A DNA stretch of 64,000 nt from Hornefia butyriciproducens (GTDB lineage: Bacteria > Bacillota > Clostridia > Peptostreptococcales > Anaerovoracaceae). Location of the stretch: contig NZ_VUMZ01000008.1 in assembly GCF_009695915.1 (NCBI RefSeq), positions 62,001 to 126,000 of the forward strand. Direction: 5' to 3'. Under the pieces are notes generated by a model that ran no database searches, was not told the origin of the DNA, and saw only the letters and a program-made list of their open reading frames with translations. Every line of letters starts with the position of its first letter. Within the stretch, counting starts at the first letter, position 1. Positions 9,817 through 18,361 of the stretch are shown here, one piece after another. The position numbers and the translations under genes are program-made.

Positions 9817-11406
9817 ATGATGAGTACTAATAAGTTCATGAAAGGAGCAATGATACTGGCATTTGCAGGTATTATTGTTAAGGTCTTGGGAGCGATTTTT
9901 CGTATTCCTTTGACTAATAAGATAGGGGATGGAATGGCATATTACAATGCGGCCTATACTATCTATTCAGTTTTTCTTGTGTTATCTACAGCTGGAATAC
10001 CGGTAGCAATATCAAAAATGGTATCTGAACGAATTGCAATATATAACTACAAAGGTGCTCATCGAGTTTTTTTGGTTGCGTTAGTGCTGCTTGCATCAAT
10101 GGGGCTGGTCGCTTTTCTTGTGTGCTATGTGGGGGCGGGTGAAATTTCGAACTTTATTGGAATTCCAGAAGCAGCATTGTCTTTAAAGTCAATTGCTCCG
10201 GCGATTTTTATCGTTCCGATTTTTTCTGCCTTCAGAGGATACTTTCAGGGAATGCAAAATATGAAACCTACTGCGATTTCTGAAATAATGGAACAGTCAA
10301 TCCGAGTTGCCACTGGACTATTGCTGGCGTTCGCTTTATTTCCCAAAGGAGCAAGATATTCAGCAGCAGGTGCGACTTTTGGAGCATCAGCAGGATCTAT
10401 CGCAGGATTAGCATCTATTTTTACCATTTATTGTTTCAACAAACGTGCAATCAATTTAAACATCCAAAACGGGAATAATGAAGTTGAAGATGTTAAGACC
10501 ATACTGAAAAAAATTGCTATAATTGCAGTCCCGATTATTTGTGGTGCGGAAATTATGCCAATTATGACTACTATAGATACTTCCATCATTGTTACTAGGT
10601 TGCAAGCAACAGGTTGGACACATAATGAAGCTACATCTCTGTATAGTTTGTATGAAGCGTATTGTAATACACTGATTTCGTTCCCGCAAATTTTCACTCA
10701 GGCAGTTGCTGTCAGCATAGTGCCTGTAGTGGCAGCGCTATATAGAAGAAATAAGTTTGAAGAGATGCGCGAGAACATAAAAACAGGTATGCGTATTACC
10801 ATGATTATGGCATTCCCATGCATGATAGGGATGTTCGTACTATCAAAGGCGATTCTCCTTATGCTGTATCCTTATCAGATGGAGGATGCAATATCTGCTG
10901 CACCTTTGTTAAGAATAATGACAATTGGTATTGTTCTCTTAGCAATTGCACAAACTGCAACGGGGATTCTTCAGTCAATAGGTAAGCAAATGATTCCTGT
11001 AAAAAACTTGGCGATTGGGGCAATTGTTAAATTATTTGCCACATATTCGTTTGTTGGTGTCACTTCCATAAATGTAAAAGGTGCGGCTATCGGTACACTC
11101 GTTGCCTATTTGATAGCTCTTGTCTTGGACTTAATGGCGATAAAAAAATATACAGACATTTCATTTGATCTTGTTGATACATTTATTAAACCATTTGCGG
11201 TTTCTATTACTATGGGTATCTGCACGTATATCATTCATTTAACATTGAATGTATTCGTGGGAAATAGCTTGTCTACGACTATTTCAATTTTAGCAGGCAT
11301 CTTAGTGTACATATTTGTAGCAATAAAAAGTAATACTTTAACAAGAGGAGACTTAGAACTGATACCAGGTGGTAAGTTCCTGTTAAGGATAGTGAATCTT
11401 GGTTAA
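9817..11406 (+). CDS. SpoVB/MurJ-like polysaccharide or lipid II flippase (MOP superfamily)
   Basis: A 529-residue membrane protein with about 14 hydrophobic helices. It starts at tandem ATGs (9817/9820) after GAGAGG. The opening segment (FMKGAMILAFAGIIVKVLGAIFR), a FRGYFQGMQNM loop and an SIGKQMIPVKN loop are typical of the YtgP/SpoVB branch of the MOP superfamily, whose members flip lipid-linked cell-wall or polysaccharide precursors. It lies 45 bp after the exporter and shares its AT-rich composition, so it is part of the same cargo. No immunity gene is visible elsewhere in the cluster. A spare flippase could protect the producer if the peptide targets lipid II transport. That role is my inference. 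Confidence 0.82.
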   Translation: MMSTNKFMKGAMILAFAGIIVKVLGAIFRIPLTNKIGDGMAYYNAAYTIYSVFLVLSTAGIPVAISKMVSERIAIYNYKGAHRVFLVALVLLASMGLVAFLVCYVGAGEISNFIGIPEAALSLKSIAPAIFIVPIFSAFRGYFQGMQNMKPTAISEIMEQSIRVATGLLLAFALFPKGARYSAAGATFGASAGSIAGLASIFTIYCFNKRAINLNIQNGNNEVEDVKTILKKIAIIAVPIICGAEIMPIMTTIDTSIIVTRLQATGWTHNEATSLYSLYEAYCNTLISFPQIFTQAVAVSIVPVVAALYRRNKFEEMRENIKTGMRITMIMAFPCMIGMFVLSKAILLMLYPYQMEDAISAAPLLRIMTIGIVLLAIAQTATGILQSIGKQMIPVKNLAIGAIVKLFATYSFVGVTSINVKGAAIGTLVAYLIALVLDLMAIKKYTDISFDLVDTFIKPFAVSITMGICTYIIHLTLNVFVGNSLSTTISILAGILVYIFVAIKSNTLTRGDLELIPGGKFLLRIVNLG

Positions 11407-11527
11407 CCTTTTCCCCTTGCAACCTGAATTCCCGAATATCTACACTAGTGTAAGCTTTTTTAATTAGTTGTACATTTGCATCGAGGTGTGATATCATATA
11501 GGTGAGGCACAAGGGAGGGCCGTCTGT

Positions 11528-11728
11528 ATGAAATTCTCACTCGATGATAACCATAAAGCAGAGCTTGAAAAGCTTGCACTAGTTTCAAAAGAATATAGCC
11601 AATTCAGGAATTCTTTCATTCCTAACAACATAGTATTCCAGCTTCTTTTCCTTCAGTTTTGGCTCTATGTGTGTTTTGAAATACTTTACAAAAAGTTTTT
11701 TCTTCGCTCGTTCCATAGTTGTCATTAA
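11528..11728 (+). CDS. Short orphan ORF, possible gene remnant
   Basis: A 66-codon frame with a convincing Shine-Dalgarno (AAGGGAGGG) before ATG 11528. The first 33 residues look like a normal soluble helical protein (KFSLDDNHKAELEKLALVSK). The rest turns hydrophobic and aromatic, as in read-through of non-coding DNA. Most likely this is the 5' end of a gene cut off by rearrangement near the IS1634 end. The remainder of 11,407-11,842 is AT-rich, with no other gene seen. Confidence 0.3.
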   Translation: MKFSLDDNHKAELEKLALVSKEYSQFRNSFIPNNIVFQLLFLQFWLYVCFEILYKKFFLRSFHSCH

Positions 11729-11856
11729 ATAGTGTCTGCTCAACAACTGAGTTTAAACGACAATAACGGTTGAGTGCCGATTTTTTTAGGGGGGATGAGC
11801 ATACCCAGATATCCTCCCCATGCACTTTGAAAAATCGATTTCAAAACACTGAAACA

Positions 11857-13344
11857 TTAGTTTTCACGTAATAGGTCGACTCCGAGTGTGTTCAGCACAC
11901 GACGAGTCTTCTTCTGGATAGCTGAAACGCGGTACCCTTCGGCATCGCCGGCATCGACTTTGTAGATGTTCTTTACCAGCTTCAGGACATCCTCGGCTGA
12001 ATAGCGTTCGTCAAGCCCGGTGCTTCTGAGTGCATTGAGCAAGCCATAATAATACAACAGGCTTATGTGGTTCAGGAACGCCCAGCCACGGAAGTAATCA
12101 TCTGTGCGTGCATGAGATGCAGAACTGATGACGCTGTTCTTCAGGTAATCGAAGCACTGCTCAATATCCCAGCGCTGCTTGTACGCAAGATATATCTCCT
12201 GCGGCTCCACGTCGAGATTGCTGCAGAATGAGAAGTATCCCATACGGATCTGCTTGAGGACATCTTTTGGCTTACGGTCTTCTTCGCCGTAGTCATTCTC
12301 AGCCTTGACCACATAGCGTTCGACAAGCTCTGCCTTGCGTATGTCGTCACGGAACGTGTATATGAAGTTGCCCTTGTTACCGCTGGATTTCTTTCGGTAC
12401 CAGACAGGCCTGTGGTTGTAGGAAAACACATCATCGAATTTGTTGTCGTCTTTGTCTTCATAGAAGGACTTTTCAACATTCACGGTGTTGTCCTGCAGAG
12501 GCAGGATATATTTCATCCCGGTCTCCATCAGCACAGAAAGGTTCCTCTTTGAGTAGAAACCCTTATCTGCAATGATGATGCAGTCCCTGCACCCGGACGC
12601 CTTTACCGTATCGATGAATGCCGTCTTGTCAACTATCGATCCCTGAAGAATGCGATAGAAGACCGGCATGTGAGTATCCTTCTCAAAGACATACAGCATG
12701 CGAGCCTGAGTGTTCCGGCTGTGATCAGGATTGTATCCTTTGACCGCCAGCGAGTCCTGCGACCTTGAGAAGATCGAAGTGCCGTCAAACAGCAGAGTCG
12801 TGCTCGGCATGACACGGAACCTCATGAATGCATCGATGGTATCCTGCATGGTGCCGAGCTTAGAAACGAATCTGCGCACGGATGTCTCAGATGCTGCGAT
12901 GTCCCCGCAAATGTCACTCATATATGAGTCAAGGAAAACCGGCTGGATCATCTTTGCAGACGAGACCCTGTCCACGAGTCTGATCAGTGAGATCGTTCTT
13001 ATCTCCCGGAACATGTTCGGGAAGAATGTCTTGATCTGATCACTGAGATCAGAAGAGAGCTGCTGCATCAACTCATATGCGCCATAGTTCTTTACTACTG
13101 GTGCCACATCAGGGGCGATGTGCATTTTTGCCATCAGCCTCAGTCCGTTGGCATTAGGGATGAACCCGTCAGCCTCGGTGATCTTGCCAATGCTTTTGCC
13201 AGTTACCTTCTTCGGACGGTTCTTTTCGGGATCCCATTTGGATGAGATCTGGTAGACATAATATTTGTCGTCACCGAATCGGCGGATCTCCACCGCTCCG
13301 AATTGTGCAGGCTTTTTCTCCTTGATCGATTGCGGAATGCTCAT
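11857..13344 (-). CDS. IS1634-family DDE transposase
   Basis: A 495-residue intact transposase. The start at 13344 (MSIPQSIKEKK) follows GAGGTG; an in-frame ATG at 13359 is possible but has no ribosome site. DDE-type motifs are visible: Asp in LLFDGTSIF, Asp in IIADKGFYSK and Glu in the Y-K-Q-R-W-x-I-E-Q-C-F-D block near the C-terminus, which is the YREK-like signature of IS4-related families. The N-terminal FGAVEIRRFGDDKYYVYQ and the length fit IS1634. The promoter region of this gene has been split by the IS21 insertion at 13,400. Confidence 0.88.
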   Translation of the reverse strand: MSIPQSIKEKKPAQFGAVEIRRFGDDKYYVYQISSKWDPEKNRPKKVTGKSIGKITEADGFIPNANGLRLMAKMHIAPDVAPVVKNYGAYELMQQLSSDLSDQIKTFFPNMFREIRTISLIRLVDRVSSAKMIQPVFLDSYMSDICGDIAASETSVRRFVSKLGTMQDTIDAFMRFRVMPSTTLLFDGTSIFSRSQDSLAVKGYNPDHSRNTQARMLYVFEKDTHMPVFYRILQGSIVDKTAFIDTVKASGCRDCIIIADKGFYSKRNLSVLMETGMKYILPLQDNTVNVEKSFYEDKDDNKFDDVFSYNHRPVWYRKKSSGNKGNFIYTFRDDIRKAELVERYVVKAENDYGEEDRKPKDVLKQIRMGYFSFCSNLDVEPQEIYLAYKQRWDIEQCFDYLKNSVISSASHARTDDYFRGWAFLNHISLLYYYGLLNALRSTGLDERYSAEDVLKLVKNIYKVDAGDAEGYRVSAIQKKTRRVLNTLGVDLLREN

Positions 13345-13549
13345 TTTGGCACCTCGCATATATACGTTAATTACGTAATAAGTGTACCAGATATGTAGTG
13401 TGGATATTCTGGTGCGCTGAAAGCGCCAATCCGGCAAACCGGAAAGCACCAGTCCGGCATATGGAAATCAGTACTACTGATTTCCAATGCGGCGAAGCCG
13501 CCGTTCCAGGGATAGAAGACATCCTCCGGAACGGGGCCATGCCATCTGT

Positions 13550-14326
13550 TCACTCACTCATTGCCGGGTCCAGGCCGTATACCTCTCTCATTGAGCGATA
13601 GTTGGCCGGATCTACCGGTACGATATTGATCTTGTAGGCATCATGCTTGATGCGGTCCAGTATCGCTTCGGCCAAGGGACTGTCATCGCCTCCCAGCTGA
13701 TCGTACCAGCCATCCGGTTCATACTGTGAGCAGAAGATCGTGGAAGATTTCTTCCTCCTTCTGTGCAATAGTTCCAGGATGTCATGCTGCTCAGCCTCAG
13801 TCGGCTTCAGAAGCAGCCATTCATCCAGGATCAGAACAATCGGATTGGCATACTTGGCCAGAACTTTCTTGTACGTCCCATCGGAGCGTGCAAGTTCAAG
13901 TTCAAGGAGCAGATCCGGAAGTCGGACATACTTTGTCCTGTAACGTTGCTTGCAGGCTTCCATACCAAAGGCGCATGCCAGGTATGTCTTGCCGCTGCCG
14001 GTCGCTCCGGTGATAAACAGATTCCGGTGCTCTGCAATATACTCACAGGTGGAGAGTCGCTCGATCAGCTCTCGATTGAGCTTCCTCCCGGATGTATAAT
14101 TGATGTCAGCGATGAAAGCCTCAGGCTGATCAAAGCCGGCATTGCGAATGAGGCGTTTGAGGCTGTTGGCCTTTCGGTTGCTGTATTCGACGTCGACCAG
14201 CATCCCGAAGCGGTCTTCGAAGGCAACGTCCTTCATCCGGGGATCGTTCATCTGTGTGATGAATGCATCAGACATGGATGTCAGGCGCATTTCAATCAGT
14301 TTGTCAATCGTGCTTTGGTTCGTCAT
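13550..14326 (-). CDS. istB: IstB-like ATPase of IS21-family element
   Basis: A 258-residue AAA+ helper that loads the IS21 transposase onto target DNA. The Walker A GATGSGKT lies near residue 110 and the Walker B region reads IVLILDEWLLL. The ATG at 14326 has AGGAGG with 9-nt spacing. An ATG two codons earlier (14332) is too close to the Shine-Dalgarno. It lies a few bases after istA in the same transcript. Confidence 0.93.
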   Translation of the reverse strand: MTNQSTIDKLIEMRLTSMSDAFITQMNDPRMKDVAFEDRFGMLVDVEYSNRKANSLKRLIRNAGFDQPEAFIADINYTSGRKLNRELIERLSTCEYIAEHRNLFITGATGSGKTYLACAFGMEACKQRYRTKYVRLPDLLLELELARSDGTYKKVLAKYANPIVLILDEWLLLKPTEAEQHDILELLHRRRKKSSTIFCSQYEPDGWYDQLGGDDSPLAEAILDRIKHDAYKINIVPVDPANYRSMREVYGLDPAMSE

Positions 14327-14332
14327 GATCAT

Positions 14333-15697
14333 TTACCTCCTGTAGTAGTCCCCGCCGCGGGTGATCGCGTGGGGGTTATGGGATTTAACAGCATTGGATT
14401 CGGACTCGTCCTTATCCGGTTTGTCCTTCCCGGCGGCAAGAATGTTCTTCACAGACTTGTAGCTGGGGCTCGCAGTGTATGACAGAGCCTTCGTGCAGGC
14501 GGCTTCCAGGCGCTGGGGAGAATACTTGTCCGCCAGCTTCAGAAGCCCCATACAACTGCGATAGGACTGCTGTTCGATCCTCTGTGAGGTAAGGATCGCG
14601 TCAACGACCTTGTATGTATTGCTACCGATGCGTTCAGCCCATTTGCGGAAACGATCGCCGTTCCACTCAAGATATTTCTGGTGGTCTTCCGGCATATGTT
14701 CCGTTACTGTGCTGTACTGCCCCTTACGGCCGTACCTGCGGCGGTGAGAGGCGATCCGGTTATGGTTAAAGTAAATCTCGACTACCTGGTCAGTTATCCG
14801 TACGTCGACTTTACGTTTTATGAATTCGTAAGGAACGGAGTATAGCATTCCGTCGACAGATATGTGATAATTGAACTGAACAGTGGCTGACTTCCATTCG
14901 GTCAGTTCATAACGGGTAGCCGGTAATTTGCTCAGTAATGGCAGATCTTCTTTCACGAAGATCTCGTACCTGCTGCCCTCTTTCTTCTGAAAGGGGCGAC
15001 GGACGAATTCTTCAAGCTTTTCACGAATGGACCGATTCAGTTCGGCCAGCGTGAAGAACTGTTCATTACGGAGTGCGGCAGTGATCCATGTGGAGATGAC
15101 CCCAACGGATCCCTCTGCATTCGGCTTGTCCTTCGGAGCCCGCACACGGGCAGGAAGGATCGCTGTGTTGTAGTGCTCAGCCATTTCATGATAAACGGTA
15201 TTGAGTTCCTGTGTGTACCAGTCGTTGTTGTGGACGACAGCCGTTTTCAGGTTGTCCGGAACGAGGATACGGGTCACACCGCCAAAGTACTCATACATGT
15301 GTACATGGGCCGTGATCCAGGCACGCTGTTTTTCATTGATAAAGGTTTCGACATACGGATACATGCTGTACGTCATGACCCCAACGAATATCCAGGCCGG
15401 TGTCGATTCACCTGTATCAGGATCGGTGAGGTAGGCAGGATCTCCTGCCCAGTCCACTTCGATCTGTTCACCGGGCTTTCGGGGCACATGCATGGTAGCA
15501 CGCCGTTTCTGCTCCTCCTGCTGGATGTGATAGCAGAACTGTGAATACATGAGAGGCTTTTCGCCTGACTGGCGGCATTCCTCCAGGTATTCCGTCCACA
15601 GGAGCTTCTTGTTGACTCCATTACGGAGCAGCTCCTTGCGGATGTAATCGAAGTCAGGCATCTTTTTAAGAGTCTGCTTCGGTTCCTTGGGAAACAT
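14333..15697 (-). CDS. istA: IstA-like transposase of IS21-family element (main body)
   Basis: A 454-residue integrase-type transposase with an rve catalytic core: Asp in EVDWAGDPAYL, Asp in ILVPDNLKTAV and Glu in the APKDKPNAEGSVG region. IstA proteins normally begin with a Hin-like helix-turn-helix. Here that part is in a separate upstream frame (15697-15873), whose TGA overlaps this ATG (TGATG). The homologous protein would read straight through (ELES then LMFPKE), so either a -1 frameshift joins the two parts or one base has been lost. Confidence 0.85.
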   Translation of the reverse strand: MFPKEPKQTLKKMPDFDYIRKELLRNGVNKKLLWTEYLEECRQSGEKPLMYSQFCYHIQQEEQKRRATMHVPRKPGEQIEVDWAGDPAYLTDPDTGESTPAWIFVGVMTYSMYPYVETFINEKQRAWITAHVHMYEYFGGVTRILVPDNLKTAVVHNNDWYTQELNTVYHEMAEHYNTAILPARVRAPKDKPNAEGSVGVISTWITAALRNEQFFTLAELNRSIREKLEEFVRRPFQKKEGSRYEIFVKEDLPLLSKLPATRYELTEWKSATVQFNYHISVDGMLYSVPYEFIKRKVDVRITDQVVEIYFNHNRIASHRRRYGRKGQYSTVTEHMPEDHQKYLEWNGDRFRKWAERIGSNTYKVVDAILTSQRIEQQSYRSCMGLLKLADKYSPQRLEAACTKALSYTASPSYKSVKNILAAGKDKPDKDESESNAVKSHNPHAITRGGDYYRR

Positions 15698-15873
15698 CAG
15701 CTTTCCAGCTCAATGTCTGTCATGGATTCATCTAACGGCCAGGAGAGTTTTAATTCCCTTGCACGTCGTTGAACCTTGACGACAGTTTTCTGCGAAACAT
15801 TGATGCTTTGCATGATGTTCCGCTGAGAAAGTCCTAAGGCCGTAAGCCGAAGGATCTCACGATACCGGGTCAT
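15697..15873 (-). CDS. IstA N-terminal helix-turn-helix part, in a separate frame
   Basis: A 58-residue frame starting MTRYREILRLTALG with an AGGAGG ribosome site at about 15,884. It includes the helix-turn-helix LSQRNIMQSINVSQKTVVK used by IstA to bind the IS ends, and finishes with the conserved SWPLDESMTDIELE linker. Its stop overlaps the istA ATG. It could be a separate DNA-binding subunit, a frameshift-fused domain or a broken gene. Confidence 0.7.
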   Translation of the reverse strand: MTRYREILRLTALGLSQRNIMQSINVSQKTVVKVQRRARELKLSWPLDESMTDIELES

Positions 15874-16311
15874 ATTGTTGACCTCCTTAGAATAGATTTA
15901 CGCCGTGGCGCATATCTTCATTCTAAGGAAGTGTGCCGGTGATTTCCATCTCCGGAATGCTGATTTCCGGTTTGGCGGAATGATGATTTCTGAAAGCCGG
16001 ACAGGTGATGGATCTCACCCCAGAATACTCAGTAGTGCTAAATCAAGGGTTTCGAATAGAAAATATTGCGCAAAGCCAGTATTTCAGGCACTATAGGGCT
16101 ATGCATTGATCTGGAAGCCTTATTATGTACGTAATTTAGCAGGATTCATATATACGTTAAATTTGAGGTTTCAGTGTTTTATAACGGATTCCCAACAAAA
16201 TCCCATCAAAACGTGCCGTTGTATGCTGCTGTATGCGGTTATATGCGGCTCAAAGTCAGGGTTTACAAAACCCGCAAACCCTCGAAATCTCCGGATCCGT
16301 TGGAATTACAT

Positions 16312-16339
16312 AAAAAAGAGCAACTCCGAAAAGCTGCTC
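16312..16339 (-). terminator. Rho-independent terminator for the minus-strand genes
   Basis: On the minus strand GAGCAGC, an 8-nt loop and GTTGCTC are followed by TTTTTT. It ends the transcript coming from 19,054 through the small membrane protein at 16,774. Confidence 0.6.
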
Positions 16340-16400
16340 AGTCTGACGGAAATCATGCGAAAAAAGTTAACCGGCGCGGCGCTGATGCTGATCGTCGGGA

Positions 16401-16499
16401 TTACAGCCTGAATGCTAATACAATACAAATTGCTAGCGCTATTGCGATGAAGATCATTACCCCGAAGATCGCGACTCCAGCGATGAAAACAATTAATAA
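16401..16499 (-). other. Hydrophobic reading frame, possible frameshifted tail of the 93-aa membrane protein
   Basis: Immediately after the stop of the 16,493-16,774 gene, a different minus-strand frame encodes about 30 very hydrophobic residues (IVFIAGVAIFGVMIFIAIAL and so on) ending at TAA 16401-16403. The only internal ATG (16457) has no ribosome site. It could be a fourth transmembrane helix lost by frameshift, or a tiny separate membrane peptide with a non-ATG start. Confidence 0.3.
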
Positions 16500-16774
16500 T
16501 TAAAAATCAACACTTTGATTTCCAATACAAGAAGAATGATGTATATGCAATCCCGAACCTTTTTCCAAACAGAAAGCTTTCCTAATTGTCTTTTGTCGAA
16601 CCAGATTACGAAGCATAAGCCGAGTATCAGTATAATTGAAATAATTATTTTGATCGGAATGCTTGCGGCTTCGCTGAAATCATCCGGTACAAAGATTTTC
16701 GCAATGACCAGAAGCAGTACATATAAGTCCGTATACCCAATGCTCCCGTTCTGATTGATTTTCAAACGACTCAT
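16493..16774 (-). CDS. Small three-helix membrane protein, possible immunity protein
   Basis: A 93-residue protein with a strong ribosome site (AAGGAG, 6-nt spacing) at its ATG 16774. Hydrophobic segments lie near residues 17-29, 42-60 and 76-90. I recognise no family. Before the IS110 insertion it probably lay directly downstream of the secreted-protein gene at 18,362-19,054 on the same strand, and a terminator follows at 16,312-16,339. Small membrane proteins placed after secreted antimicrobial genes are often immunity proteins. This is inference from context. Confidence 0.6.
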   Translation of the reverse strand: MSRLKINQNGSIGYTDLYVLLLVIAKIFVPDDFSEAASIPIKIIISIILILGLCFVIWFDKRQLGKLSVWKKVRDCIYIILLVLEIKVLIFNY

Positions 16775-16848
16775 ACAATTCTCCTTGTATTATTATCTTG
16801 TAGCTATAACGTATTCATTTGTACTTGATGCTATACTGTTTGAGATAC

Positions 16849-17029
16849 TGTGGATTGGTTCATTTCTCCTACCACTTGATGGTTAACGAAAGGCTCCAAC
16901 CACAGCTCTCTGCATCATTGTTGATCAGTTAGATACCGCATGACGGTTTATATCGAACAAGGTTACGCCAGCAGCGAGACCATGGTCCGAACAGTATCCG
17001 AAGTTATTGACTGTGCCAAAGGAGGAAAC
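16849..17029 (+). ncRNA. Left-end region of IS110, candidate bridge-RNA locus
   Basis: A non-coding stretch between the element's left end and the transposase. TGTGGATTGG (16849-16858) pairs with CCAACCACA (16896-16904) with one bulged A, forming a stem that closes a 37-nt loop. IS110-group elements express a structured bridge RNA from this position that specifies donor and target. The location and stem fit, but the guide loops cannot be verified without the empty target site. Confidence 0.35.
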
Positions 17030-18204
17030 ATGATTTACGTAGGAATCGATGTCGCAAAAGACAAACACGACTGTTACATCTGTGATTCAGACGGTGTAGA
17101 GCTTTACCCGCCATTCATTATCACCAACAATCGGGAGGGCTTTGAGAAACTCATGGATCATATCCGATCTGTATCCGATGATCTTTCCAAAGTAAAAGTA
17201 GGACTGGAAGCTACCGGTCATTACTCGTACAACATACTTGGATACCTGATCGCCCAAGGGTCTCCCATTTCCCTGATCAATCCGTTACATACGAATCTGT
17301 TTCGTAAAAGTCAAAGCCTTAGACAGACCAAAACGGATAAGGTTGATGCCCGTACCATCTGTATGATGCTTTCTTCCGGTATGAATCTTACGTCCTACTC
17401 TAAAACATCATATCATATGGAGGAACTGAAATCACTTACAAGATACCGTTTTGATAAAGTCCGTGAACGGGCAAAACTGAAACAGTCTCTTTCCAGACTG
17501 GTCACGATTCTCTTCCCGTAACTTGAGACGCTGGTCCAACACTCCATATGAAGTCTGTCTATGCACTGCTGGCTGAGTTTCCGGGAGCAAAACAGATTTC
17601 AAAAGCTCATATGACTCGTCTGAAACATCTTCTCAGCGACAGTTCCAGAGGCCGTTATGGCAAAGACACCGCTGAGACTATTCGTAATGCTGCAAGATGT
17701 TCCATCGGTTCTGATATGCCTGCGAAATCTCTTGAGCCGAAGCATATGATCTCTTTAATCCAGATCCTTACGGAAGAAATCGATGAGATCGAATCTTCCA
17801 TCCAAAAGATCATGGACACCTTGGATGCTCCGATTCTTGGGATTCCCGGTATTAACTACCGTATGGGCGCAATGATTCTTGCAGAGCTTGGTGATTTAAG
17901 CCGGTTTTCTTCCCCGGATAAGGTCCTTGCTTACGCAGGAATGTCCCCATCCACTTACCAATCCGGACAATTAACCTCATCTTATGCTCACATGGAAAAA
18001 CGAGGTTCACGCTGCCTTCGATATGCTCTGTTCAATGCCACTCAGTATGTCTGTATGTGGGATCCCACATTTAAGGCTTACCTTGAGAAAAAGCGCTCTG
18101 AGGGCAAACATTACTTTGTCGCCATCTCGCATGCAGCCAAGAAGTTAGTGCGTCTAATCTACCATCTGCAAACTACTGGTGAAGCTTATTGTTCTATGCT
18201 TTGA
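17030..18204 (+). pseudogene. IS110-family transposase, broken by a nonsense codon and a one-base deletion
   Basis: The N-terminal DEDD domain starts at ATG 17030 (after AAAGGAGG) with MIYVGIDVAKDKHD. The frame hits TAA at 17519-17521, where relatives have Glu (FP-E-LE). About 20 bp later one base is missing, so the rest (from 17,548) continues in another frame. The C-terminal Transposase_20 half is well preserved: the GIPGINYRMGAMILAELGD hairpin and the Ser-bearing AGMSPSTYQSGQ. Rejoined, the protein would be about 390 residues, a normal length. Two independent lesions make function unlikely. Confidence 0.9.
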
Positions 18205-18361
18205 CTTGTGACTTTTCAATATCTTCTGCCTGGCATCCCCAAGGACGCCTGTTTTGTCATGCAGTTTTCAATGTTCATTGCTGACATCTACCGCTTATTC
18301 AACTAACCTTTCAGCAGCGGAGGGCTTCTGCATTTTACCCTTGACTTTTAATAGTTAGTCT

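Larger units (their letters stand above)
13401..16031 (-). mobile_element. Complete IS21-family element with 6-bp target duplication
   Basis: The left end TGGATATTCTGG (13401) and right end CCAGAATACTCA (ending 16031) form imperfect terminal inverted repeats that begin with TG, as in IS21. The 6-bp GTAGTG occurs on both sides (13395-13400 and 16032-16037), marking the insertion. Length is 2,631 bp, with istB and istA on the minus strand. The subterminal regions contain further repeats related to the motifs CCGGAAA and GATTTCC, typical multiple transposase-binding sites. Confidence 0.88.
11843..16180 (-). mobile_element. IS1634-family element interrupted by an IS21-family element
   Basis: The 13-bp sequence AAAACACTGAAAC at 11843-11855 is found as its exact reverse complement at 16168-16180. 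I take these as the terminal inverted repeats. Subtracting the inserted IS21 copy and one target repeat leaves about 1.70 kb, the usual size of IS1634-family elements. The transposase stop lies 2 bp inside the left repeat. No flanking target duplication is evident, so one outer flank may be rearranged. Confidence 0.7.
16785..18358 (+). mobile_element. IS110-family element (inactivated); ends approximate
   Basis: The transposase reads on the plus strand between two minus-strand genes that look like one former transcription unit. About 200 bp of non-coding sequence precede the transposase and about 150 bp follow it. IS110 elements have no long inverted repeats or target duplication, so the exact ends cannot be fixed from sequence alone. 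The left end lies within about 16,785-16,850 and the right end just before 18,360. Confidence 0.65.

Noticed and set aside
16174-16503. A 109-codon plus-strand frame after the IS1634 end
   Set aside because: No ribosome site, low-complexity sequence, and it crosses a minus-strand terminator and hydrophobic frame.
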